Below, one piece after another: positions 1 through 6,573 of a stretch of DNA of 8,602 nt. Within the stretch, counting starts at the first letter, position 1. Every line of letters starts with the position of its first letter. Source of the DNA: an uncultured Verrucomicrobiota bacterium. Its GTDB lineage: Bacteria > Verrucomicrobiota > Kiritimatiellia > RFP12 > UBA1067. A program made the position numbers and the translations under genes. The stretch is taken from contig CAMPAF010000120.1 of the NCBI GenBank assembly GCA_946631535.1, positions 1-8,602 of the forward strand. Reading direction: 5' to 3'. Under the pieces are notes generated by a model. That model was not told where the DNA came from. It did no database searches and was given only the letters and a program-made list of their open reading frames with translations.

Positions 1-107
1 TTCTGGTTGTTTCCAATCTCAAAACGCATGGGTGAAAAACGCAGATGCGCCCCCTCGTCGGGATTTTTTTGAATTTTTTTGCCGGAATTTCGTCCATGCC
101 CGACGCA
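1..107. other. Gene-free left edge with phased A/T-tracts
   Basis: This stretch lies downstream of the isomerase gene and is visibly less GC-rich than the rest. It contains T7 runs at 64-70 and 74-80, AATTT at 86-90, A5 at 35-39 and A4 at 21-24. The first three are spaced about one helical turn apart, and A5 lies about three turns from the first T7, as in intrinsically bent DNA. No terminator with a convincing stem is visible: the best candidate is CCC/GGG just before the first T7 run, with only three pairs. A short minus-strand frame beginning with ATG at 29 (MRFEIGNNQ) runs off the left edge; it lacks a ribosome binding site and is too short to call. Confidence 0.3.
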
Positions 108-1010
108 TCAGCCGCGATCCACCGCGTCCATCAGCCCGCGGAAATACCCGACAGACGCCGGAATCCACTCCGGGTTCTTCGGGAAGGCGTTGGCGAGCTC
201 GATGCCGCATGCGCCCGCGTAGCCGACGTCGGCAAGCGCCTTCACGACGCCGTAGTAGTCGATCGCGCCATCCGCCGAGTTCGTCCCCGAGCTGCCGTTC
301 TTCGGGTCGGAGATGTTGCGGAAGTGGCAGTCGAAGAGGCGGGCGGCGTACTTGCGGATCTCGGCGGCAGGGTCGAACCCGTCCGCGAAGGTGTAGGCGA
401 TGTCCATGCATAGGCCCATCCGCCTGTCGAGGTCCTTCACCACCTCCCAGACGTCCACCGGCGCGCCAAAGAGCGTCGGCACGCCGGTCGCCGGGTTGCG
501 GCCGTGGTTGTGGATCGCGAACTTCAGGTCGTAGCGCGCGCAGAGCTCCGCCACTTTCGCGCACAGCTCCGGCGACTGGTGGCGCTTCTTCCAGCCCGTG
601 CTGCCGTCGGGCGCCGGCTTCCACGGCACGCCCACGACGGTCGGCACGCCCAGCACCGCCGCGTAGTCGAACGCGCGCTTCGCCTCGTCCTCCGTCTGCA
701 TGTTGATCGGCCCTACGCCGTACGGCGTCACGCCATGGTCGGCGCACTTCTTGCGGAACGCCTCGATCTCCGCGGGCGTCGACGTCAGCGGCAGGTGGAA
801 GTCCTTGACGCACAGGTCATGCACCCCGAACCGCTCCAGCGCCTCGAGCGTCTCGTCTATCTTGAACTTGTTGTAGGTGTAGCCTGCCATGCCCAGGCGG
901 AAGCGGACCTTCCCGCGGGCCACACCCGCCCCGGCCGCCTTGGCGGCGGTGGCGCCGCAGCTGGCCGCCAGGGCCAGCGAACCTACTGCGAGAAACGAAC
1001 GGCGTGTCAT
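108..1010 (-). CDS. Tat-exported sugar phosphate isomerase/epimerase-like TIM-barrel protein
   Basis: Probable TIM-barrel enzyme of the xylose isomerase-like superfamily (AP endonuclease 2 fold), which isomerises, epimerises or dehydrates sugars and inositols with a divalent metal. The N-terminus is a twin-arginine signal (TRRSFLA, then a hydrophobic stretch and Ala-rich cleavage region, to about residue 30), so it should be exported already folded. Counting from the upstream ATG at 1019, candidate metal or active-site residues are H170 and H172 (AIHNHG), D206 (MDIAY), H232 (CHFRN) and E274 (GIEL). I chose ATG 1010 because GAAAGGA (1019-1025) lies 8 nt before it; the ATG at 1019 overlaps that Shine-Dalgarno and would add three residues. 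It is transcribed divergently from the lyase gene, suggesting a shared role in carbohydrate use. The fold is clear; the substrate is unknown. A lipobox-like AASC at residues 18-21 is weak. Confidence 0.85.
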   Translation of the reverse strand: MTRRSFLAVGSLALAASCGATAAKAAGAGVARGKVRFRLGMAGYTYNKFKIDETLEALERFGVHDLCVKDFHLPLTSTPAEIEAFRKKCADHGVTPYGVGPINMQTEDEAKRAFDYAAVLGVPTVVGVPWKPAPDGSTGWKKRHQSPELCAKVAELCARYDLKFAIHNHGRNPATGVPTLFGAPVDVWEVVKDLDRRMGLCMDIAYTFADGFDPAAEIRKYAARLFDCHFRNISDPKNGSSGTNSADGAIDYYGVVKALADVGYAGACGIELANAFPKNPEWIPASVGYFRGLMDAVDRG

Positions 1011-1018
1011 CTTCTGCA

Positions 1019-1025
1019 TCCTTTC
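1019..1025 (-). promoter_or_regulatory. Ribosome binding site deciding the isomerase start
   Basis: The minus strand reads GAAAGGA. Its 8-nt spacing to ATG 1010 is optimal, whereas it runs directly into the upstream ATG at 1019. This favours the shorter protein beginning MTRRSF. Confidence 0.6.
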
Positions 1026-1048
1026 TTGTAGTATCTTGAAACGCCATC

Positions 1049-1059
1049 ATTCTACCATA
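1049..1059 (-). promoter_or_regulatory. Extended -10 promoter of the isomerase gene
   Basis: The minus strand reads TATGGTAGAAT: a TGn extension followed by a -10 of TAGAAT (5 of 6 to consensus). The expected transcription start is near 1042, giving a leader of about 32 nt that includes the Shine-Dalgarno. No clear -35 is seen, which is usual for extended -10 promoters. Confidence 0.5.
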
Positions 1060-1066
1060 ATTTCGC

Positions 1067-1108
1067 GGCCCCTGCGGAATCGCCGCTTCCAGTTGGCGGA
1101 CAGGGGCC
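1067..1108. repeat. 8-bp inverted repeat between divergent promoters
   Basis: GGCCCCTG at 1067-1074 is the exact reverse complement of CAGGGGCC at 1101-1108, with a 26-bp spacer. A second, nested repeat, TTGGC (1093-1097) with GCCAA (1106-1110), overlaps the right arm. Both lie between the two divergent -10 elements, where an operator would be expected. In GC-rich DNA an 8-bp match can occur by chance, so a regulatory role is only a candidate. Confidence 0.3.
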
Positions 1109-1132
1109 AACAGCAAGCCGCCTTCCCCAAAA

Positions 1133-1143
1133 TATGCTAAACT
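1133..1143 (+). promoter_or_regulatory. Extended -10 promoter of the lyase gene
   Basis: TATGCTAAACT has a TGn extension followed by TAAACT (4 of 6 to the -10 consensus). It matches the form of the promoters before the isomerase gene and folD. The expected start is near 1150, giving a leader of about 27 nt containing AGGAG at 1164-1168. Confidence 0.45.
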
Positions 1144-1163
1144 TTATCCCATCGACCCGCCAT

Positions 1164-1168
1164 AGGAG
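1164..1168 (+). promoter_or_regulatory. Ribosome binding site of the lyase gene
   Basis: AGGAG lies 8 nt before ATG 1177 and fixes that start. The protein then opens directly with a signal peptide. Confidence 0.7.
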
Positions 1169-1176
1169 CAGACGCC

Positions 1177-3483
1177 ATGTATCGCCACATTCTCCTCGCG
1201 CTAGCCACCGCCGTCGCAACCGCCCACGCGGCCGCGCCAAGGCAACCGTCATTCGACGACCGCCCCCCCACGGCCGCCGAGTGGGGCGCGCGCCCCGCCG
1301 ACGGAAGCGTCTGCCTAGAGACGCCGCCCGCCTTCGTCTGGCGACCGCAGCCTAAGGCGCGCGCCTACGACCTCCAGTACGCGCAAGCCGCAGACTTCTC
1401 CGACGCCGTCACCGTCACGGGCCTCGCGCGCAACGTGCACCGTCCCTCGAAGCCGCTCGCCGCCGGCATCTGGCGCTGGCGCGCGCGCGCCTGGCCGGCC
1501 AAGGGCAAGTCGCCCACCGGCTGGTCCGCGCCGCGCACCTTCACCGTCGCCCCGGACGCCGCGCAATGCCCGCTGCCGCCCATGGGCTCGCTACTTGGAA
1601 ACGTTCCCGCCTGCCACCCGCGCCTCTTCATGCGGCCCGAGACGCTCGCCGCCTACCGTGCCGGACTCGCCACCGCCTACGCCGAGCCGTGGACCCGCCT
1701 CAAGGCCATCTGCCGCAAACTTCTCAAGAACCCGCCGCCCACCGCCGAGCCGCCGCTCTACACCGGTCCGGAAACCGTCTCCCACTCCGAGGCCTGGAAG
1801 AAGCGCTGGTGGGGCAATGCGCGATATTCATACAGCGCCACGCAGGCCGCCTCCCTCCTCGCCTTCCGCTGGCTCATCGACGGCGATGCCGCGTCCGGCG
1901 CGCTAGCCAAGCGCATCCTGCTCGACGTGCTCAAGTGGAATCCCAAGGGCGCATCCGGCTACCGCTACAACGACGAGGCCGGCATGCCGTACTTCTCCTA
2001 CATCTCGCGCACCTACTCGTTCCTCCACGACATGCTCTCGGAAGAGGAGCGCGCCGCATGCCGCGAAGTGATGCGCGTTCGCGGCAACGAGATCTTCCGC
2101 CACCTCTATCCCCGCATTCTCTGGACGCCCTACGCCAGCCACTCGCAGCGCGCCTGGCACTACCTCGGCGAAGGCGCGCTCGCATTCTACGGCGAACTGC
2201 CCGAGGCGCGCCAGTGGCTTGAGCACGTGATCGACACGTACGCCTGCGTCTATCCCGTGTGGGGCGACCCGGACGGCGGCTGGCAGGAAGGCACCAGCTA
2301 CTGGAGCTCGTACACGGGCCGATTCCTCCGCTGGAACGAGACGATGCGGCAGGCGCTCGGCGTCAACGCCTTCGAGAAGCCCTTCTACGCGAACGCGGGC
2401 GACTACATCCTCTACCAGGAGATCCCCGGAGGCCGAGGGCCTGGCTTCGCGGACTGCGCGAACGCCACGCGGGCGGGATTCTTCGCGGAGCTGATGCGCG
2501 TCCTCGCCGCGCACGCGCAAAACCCGTACTGGCAGTGGCACGCCGAGGCCGACGCGGGCGCCCGGCGGCATGAGGACGCCTACGTGGAGTTCGCGCGCGC
2601 CGCGTTGCCGGTTCCAGCGGCAAAGCCCCCTACGGACATCCCGCAGGCAAAGCACTTTCGCGGCACGGGGCTCGTCGCGATGAACAAGACACTCCTAGAC
2701 GCCTCGAACAACGTCCAGGTGCTCTTCAAGTGCTCCCCTACGTTCGGCACCGTCTCGCACGGCTACGACGCCAACAACTCCTTCAACATCAACGCCTTCG
2801 GCGAGCGGCTGTTCGTCCACTCAGGCGAGCGCGACTGCTACGGCAGCCCGTTCCACAGGGACTGGATGTGGCACACGAAGAGCTGCAACTCCATTACTGT
2901 GGACGGCGCATCCCAGATCCGGCACTCCTACGCCTGCACCGGCACGATCACCGGCTTCTCCACCACGCCCGACTGCGACACCGTCACCGGCACGCTGGGA
3001 GAGGTCTACGAAGGCGGCAACGTGACGCGCTTCGTGCGCACCATACATCTCCGCAAGACTTTCCCCGAGGCGGTGCTGATCATCGACCGCCTGGAGACGA
3101 AGTCCCCAGCCACATTCGAATGGAGGCTCCACACGACAAAGGAACCCTTCGCCATCCCGAACCAGCATGCCGTGTCGGCGAAATGCGGCAACGCTTCTGC
3201 CGTGGTGGACTTTCTCTGGCCTGAACACCTTTCGATTTCCAAGACCGACGCCTTCGACCCGCCGATCGCCTACGGCCTGAAGCTCGTGCAGCATCATCTC
3301 ACGGCCGCAACGATCCAACCTGCCACGAACGCGCTATTTGTCACGCTCATCGCTCCATATCGCACCGGCACGACATGCCCTCCCAAGGCGGAACTGGGGC
3401 GGACTGCCTCCGGCTTCCGCGTCACCTGGCCCGTCTCCAACGCCGCGCCCTGGTCGGTCGACATCCTTTGCGGTAACCACTAG
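1177..3483 (+). CDS. Secreted DUF4962 / heparinase II/III-like polysaccharide lyase
   Basis: Likely polysaccharide lyase that cleaves uronic-acid-containing glycans by beta-elimination outside the cytoplasm. The 768-residue protein has a Sec signal peptide (1-19, cleavage near AHA), an N-terminal beta-sandwich of DUF4962 type (about 22-130, ending GWSAPRTFTV), a central alpha/alpha toroid (about 145-480, opening HPRLFMRPETL) and a C-terminal heparinase II/III-like beta-sandwich (about 500-768). H322, Y375 (in GWQEGTSYW) and H528 (in SHGYDANNSF) are spaced almost like the His, Tyr and His catalytic residues I recall for Pedobacter heparinase II (202, 257, 406). The second His of the usual SHxH motif is Y530, the usual Asp before SG is H548, and the His of the HN motif is C570, so the metal site may differ. 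Neighbours: divergent isomerase gene, convergent folD. The fold is secure; the substrate (heparin-like, alginate or other) cannot be read. No sulfatase lies nearby. Confidence 0.85.
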   Translation: MYRHILLALATAVATAHAAAPRQPSFDDRPPTAAEWGARPADGSVCLETPPAFVWRPQPKARAYDLQYAQAADFSDAVTVTGLARNVHRPSKPLAAGIWRWRARAWPAKGKSPTGWSAPRTFTVAPDAAQCPLPPMGSLLGNVPACHPRLFMRPETLAAYRAGLATAYAEPWTRLKAICRKLLKNPPPTAEPPLYTGPETVSHSEAWKKRWWGNARYSYSATQAASLLAFRWLIDGDAASGALAKRILLDVLKWNPKGASGYRYNDEAGMPYFSYISRTYSFLHDMLSEEERAACREVMRVRGNEIFRHLYPRILWTPYASHSQRAWHYLGEGALAFYGELPEARQWLEHVIDTYACVYPVWGDPDGGWQEGTSYWSSYTGRFLRWNETMRQALGVNAFEKPFYANAGDYILYQEIPGGRGPGFADCANATRAGFFAELMRVLAAHAQNPYWQWHAEADAGARRHEDAYVEFARAALPVPAAKPPTDIPQAKHFRGTGLVAMNKTLLDASNNVQVLFKCSPTFGTVSHGYDANNSFNINAFGERLFVHSGERDCYGSPFHRDWMWHTKSCNSITVDGASQIRHSYACTGTITGFSTTPDCDTVTGTLGEVYEGGNVTRFVRTIHLRKTFPEAVLIIDRLETKSPATFEWRLHTTKEPFAIPNQHAVSAKCGNASAVVDFLWPEHLSISKTDAFDPPIAYGLKLVQHHLTAATIQPATNALFVTLIAPYRTGTTCPPKAELGRTASGFRVTWPVSNAAPWSVDILCGNH

Positions 3484-3498
3484 CGGACTATGGCCAGT

Positions 3499-4386
3499 TC
3501 AGGCGCAGATTGAATTTCTGGCGGCCTGGAGCGTGTTCCAGAGGAGCATCGTGATCGTCATCGGCCCTACGCCGCCGGGGACCGGCGTGATCGCCGACGC
3601 CACCGCCGCGCAAGAGTCGAAGTCCGCGTCGCCGCACAGTCGGTAGCCCTTGGGCTTCGTCGCGTCGGGCACGCGGTTCACGCCCACGTCGATCACGACC
3701 GCGCCCGGCTTGAGCATGTCGCCCGTGAGCGTGTTCGGCCGTCCGGCCGCGACCACAACCACGTCGGCGGTCCGCGTGTAGGCGGCGATGTCGGGCGTGC
3801 CCGTGTGGCAGAGCGTCACCGTGGCGTTCGCGCTCGGTCCCTTCCGCGCGAGGAGCGCGGCCACGGGCTTGCCCACGATGTTGGAGCGGCCTATCACGAC
3901 GGCATGCTTGCCGGACACGTCCATGCCCGCCGTCTTGATCAGCTTGATTATGCCGTGCGGCGTGCATGGCAGGAAGCAGTCGTCGCCGATGAGCATTTTG
4001 CCCACGTTGACCGGCGTGAAGCCGTCCACATCCTTCTCCGGCGCGATGGCGTAGATCACCTTCTTCTCGGATATCCCCTTCGGGAGAGGCAGCTGCACGA
4101 GGATGCCGTGGATGGCAGAATCATCGTTGAGCGCGCGCACGCGCGCGAGGACCTCCTCCTCCGTGGCGTCGGCAGGCAGGCGTATCTCCACCGAATGCAT
4201 CCCCGCCTCGCGCGACGCCTTCTCCTTCGCCGTCACGTAGCTCACGCTGGCCGGGTTGTCGCCCACGAGAATCACGGCGAGGCCGGGCGTGACGCCCTTC
4301 TCGGCCTTCAGTGCCGCCACGCCTGCCGCAATCTCGGCGCGCGTCGCCGCCGCCAGCTTCTTTCCGTCTATTATGGTTGCGCTCAT
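3499..4386 (-). CDS. folD: Bifunctional methylenetetrahydrofolate dehydrogenase / methenyltetrahydrofolate cyclohydrolase
   Basis: FolD catalyses, in the cytoplasm, NADP-dependent oxidation of 5,10-methylene-tetrahydrofolate to 5,10-methenyl-tetrahydrofolate and its hydrolysis to 10-formyl-tetrahydrofolate, feeding purine and formyl-Met-tRNA synthesis. The 295-residue length is typical. The folate site shows Y50 and the catalytic K54 (YVTAKEKA), Q98 (QLPLP) and D121 (PEKDVDGF), the same numbering as E. coli FolD. The Rossmann cofactor domain shows [12 protein letters not shown], and the C-terminal signature is VPGGVGPMT. The start is firm because [12 protein letters not shown] aligns with the family N-terminus. 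No Shine-Dalgarno precedes it; instead a perfect TATAAT lies 6 nt upstream, so the message may be leaderless. It lies 27 bp after the permease stop on the same strand and 15 bp from the convergent lyase gene; no terminator is visible between them. Confidence 0.97.
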   Translation of the reverse strand: MSATIIDGKKLAAATRAEIAAGVAALKAEKGVTPGLAVILVGDNPASVSYVTAKEKASREAGMHSVEIRLPADATEEEVLARVRALNDDSAIHGILVQLPLPKGISEKKVIYAIAPEKDVDGFTPVNVGKMLIGDDCFLPCTPHGIIKLIKTAGMDVSGKHAVVIGRSNIVGKPVAALLARKGPSANATVTLCHTGTPDIAAYTRTADVVVVAAGRPNTLTGDMLKPGAVVIDVGVNRVPDATKPKGYRLCGDADFDSCAAVASAITPVPGGVGPMTITMLLWNTLQAARNSICA

Positions 4387-4392
4387 GCGAAG

Positions 4393-4403
4393 ATTATACC
4401 AAA
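4393..4403 (-). promoter_or_regulatory. Extended -10 promoter of folD, likely leaderless
   Basis: The minus strand reads TTTGGTATAAT, with a consensus TATAAT at 4393-4398 and a TGG extension. The expected start, 6-7 nt downstream, falls at or within one base of the A of the folD ATG (4386). It sits inside the 27-bp gap after the permease gene. No -35 is evident in the GC-rich end of that gene. Confidence 0.6.
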
Positions 4404-4413
4404 TCCATTCGGC

Positions 4414-6573
4414 TCAGCGGCGGCGGATCGCGGTCAGCTTCACAATGGCGGCGAACAGGAGGATAAGCACCCCGGACCACGCGCCGAACTTCAGCCAGCC
4501 GTCGCGGTCGAGCCCGGTCACCACCACGTTGCCGGGCGTGCGCGCGGCGCCGAGGGTGTCGAGGCCCGCCAGCCATGCCACGGAGTTGAGGAAGAAATCG
4601 CGGTTGGCGTTCCCGCGCATGGCGAGGGAGCCGTTCGAGACGAACGTGCCGTCGCCGATCACGACGATGCGCGTGGGGCGAAGCGCGAGGTCTGGGGCTT
4701 CGCTGCCTCCGCGCTCCAGCGCAACGGCCAGCGCAAGCGGGCCGCGCGGCTCCGTTGCCGAATCCAGCGTCCAAGGGCGCACGGAGACGTCTGTCTCGCC
4801 CCAGGCGGACTCGTCCGTCTTCGCGAGCGCCGTGAAGCCGGCCGGATCGCGCCCCTCCGTCGGCACAAGCGGCGCCGCTCCCTCGAAGATCATGGTGCCG
4901 CCCTTCAGCGGGGTCGTGATCCGATGCTCGGCGAAATCGGTCACCACCACGTCCGCGCCTGAGAGCGTGCGCGCGGACACCACGGTGAACGGCAGCATCT
5001 TCACCCCCCAGTCCGCAAGCAGCCCGTCTACACCCGCGTTGGGAATGCCCACGGCCAGCACCAGCATGCGCCCGCCTGCTTCGAGATAGCCCTGGAGACG
5101 CTTCTGCTCCAAGCGCGAGAACGGCTCCCGCGCGGCGGCAACCACCAGCACGGCGCAGTCCGTCGGGATCGCCGGCGACTCGGCAACGTCCAGCGTCTTC
5201 AGGCGATACCCGTCCATCTTCAGGTCGCGCGCCATGTCGCTCATGCCAGTCACGGAGTCGTACGAGTCGGGCGACGTCTCGCCGTGCCCCACTGTCCAGT
5301 ATATCGTCTCGTGCGCCGTCGGCTGCGCCAGCTTCTGCAGTGCGCCGGCGCACGCCTCCTCGCCAACGAACACGCTCCGCTCCGTCACGCGGACGCTTCC
5401 GTTGGTCGATGAGAACAGGTCCGCCACCGAGACCCTCTGGCGGCGGCGGCCTTTCCTGAACACGATCGACCCTTCGGGCATGCCCGCCCTCACGAGGCTC
5501 GCGGCCCTTCCCACGTCCCAGCGTGGATCCACCCACTCGACATCGAGCCTCGCGCCGCCAACCATGCGCGCCGCCGCCGCAAGCCCGCGGACGAGCCTGG
5601 AGACCGCCCTGCTCTCTGGAGACTTCGCCGCCAGGAAGCAGGTGACGTCCACTTCCCCCTGCGTCTCCGCGAGGATCTGGCGCGTGCGTGCGGACGTCTC
5701 CGAATCCGCCGAGAAGAAAGACATCTCGAACGGCACGTCGAGCCGCACCGCCACCGCGATGACGCCGCAGGAGAATATCGCCGCAAGGACGATCACGCTC
5801 ACCGTGGAGAAGCGGTACAGCCGGGCAGCCCGCCCACGTATCCGCGCCGCCGCCACGATCTTCGAGGCCACGAACAGGCCGAGGCACGAGAGCACGACGT
5901 AGAAAACGACGGTCGCCGTGCTGAAAAGGCCCGTTGAAAGGTCGATGATGTGCGCATCGAGCGGCATCTCCGCGAATCGCGCTCGCAGGACCGGGAACCA
6001 GGCGACGCCAGCCATGAACACCGCGTTCGGGAGAGCCAGCACAAGCGCCAGCGTGGCTACGGCAGCGACGGCCGCGTGGCGGGTGCACGCGCTCGCGCAC
6101 AACCCGAGCGCGCACCAGGCGGCGGACTGCAGCATCAGCGCGCAGAACGCAGGCAGGAACGCGGCCGTAGACATCTTCCCGGACAGCGCGGGCGCGCAGG
6201 AAGGCAGCACGAGAAGCGGCATGAGCAGGTAGACGGCAAGCGCGACAGCCGAAAGCGCCAAGGCGCCAAGGAACTTGCCCACGACAACGTCCCTCTCGCG
6301 GACCGGCGTGGCGAGCATGAGCTCCAGCCGCCCGTCCGCCCGCTCGTCCGCCACGAGGCGCATCGTCACCAGCGCCGCCATGACAGGCAGGAACGGGACC
6401 GCCGACAAGGCCCACAGCGCCGCCACGGGCACGGAGCCGCCGTCACCGCGCATGAGCGCGCGCACGAAGCCCACCCCAGAGAGCGCCAGGAAGGCGACCG
6501 TGCCGGCGAGCGCCGTCCACGAGACCCACAGACGGGAGAACGTCCGGACGAACGTGACGCGGATCGTCCTCAT
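4414..6573 (-). CDS. ABC transporter permease fused to a GldG-like domain (GldF-GldG fusion)
   Basis: Membrane subunit of an ABC-2 type exporter. Residues 1-240 resemble GldF/ABC-2 permeases: about six hydrophobic segments (near 16-40, 50-72, 97-124, 138-162, 168-195, 218-242), a cytoplasmic motif GRLELMLATPVRERD (81-95) and the H-D-TG motif near 208-215. A further membrane segment (about 254-278) leads into a roughly 400-residue soluble region like GldG (ABC-type uncharacterised transport domain), with conserved GHGE (429-432), a glutamine-amidotransferase-like GRMLVLA strand and a C-terminal NRDFFLNSVAWLAG (657-670). A last helix (699-713) re-enters the membrane. In Bacteroidetes GldF and GldG are separate proteins tied to gliding; here they are one chain and no other gliding gene is present, so another exported substrate is more likely. 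The start overlaps the ATPase stop by 4 bp (ATGA), with AGGGGG just upstream, indicating coupled translation. Confidence 0.88.
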   Translation of the reverse strand: MRTIRVTFVRTFSRLWVSWTALAGTVAFLALSGVGFVRALMRGDGGSVPVAALWALSAVPFLPVMAALVTMRLVADERADGRLELMLATPVRERDVVVGKFLGALALSAVALAVYLLMPLLVLPSCAPALSGKMSTAAFLPAFCALMLQSAAWCALGLCASACTRHAAVAAVATLALVLALPNAVFMAGVAWFPVLRARFAEMPLDAHIIDLSTGLFSTATVVFYVVLSCLGLFVASKIVAAARIRGRAARLYRFSTVSVIVLAAIFSCGVIAVAVRLDVPFEMSFFSADSETSARTRQILAETQGEVDVTCFLAAKSPESRAVSRLVRGLAAAARMVGGARLDVEWVDPRWDVGRAASLVRAGMPEGSIVFRKGRRRQRVSVADLFSSTNGSVRVTERSVFVGEEACAGALQKLAQPTAHETIYWTVGHGETSPDSYDSVTGMSDMARDLKMDGYRLKTLDVAESPAIPTDCAVLVVAAAREPFSRLEQKRLQGYLEAGGRMLVLAVGIPNAGVDGLLADWGVKMLPFTVVSARTLSGADVVVTDFAEHRITTPLKGGTMIFEGAAPLVPTEGRDPAGFTALAKTDESAWGETDVSVRPWTLDSATEPRGPLALAVALERGGSEAPDLALRPTRIVVIGDGTFVSNGSLAMRGNANRDFFLNSVAWLAGLDTLGAARTPGNVVVTGLDRDGWLKFGAWSGVLILLFAAIVKLTAIRRR

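Noticed and set aside
1..29. Possible gene start (MRFEIGNNQ) on the minus strand running off the left edge
   Set aside because: Nine residues without a Shine-Dalgarno or a promoter are not enough to call a gene.
36..80. Intrinsic terminator near the T7 runs
   Set aside because: On the plus strand the stem before the T7 run has only three pairs. On the minus strand the CGCA/TGCG stem before TTTTT would have a two-base loop. Neither is convincing.
1903..2655. 250-residue minus-strand frame inside the lyase gene
   Set aside because: It lies wholly opposite the toroid domain of the lyase and shows no family resemblance.
3484..3498. Bidirectional terminator between the convergent lyase and folD genes
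   Set aside because: The 15-bp gap has no stem-loop with a T-run; a GCCAG/CTGGC match extending into folD has a loop of about 20 nt and no T-tail.
3805..4962. 385-residue plus-strand open frame across folD and the permease gene
   Set aside because: It is antisense to two well-supported genes, rich in Arg, His and Ala, and has no recognisable domain. It is a typical shadow frame in GC-rich DNA.
4394..6415. 673-residue minus-strand frame overlapping the permease gene in another register
   Set aside because: It is Gly/Arg/Ala-rich with no membrane segments, while the alternative frame carries GldF and GldG motifs.
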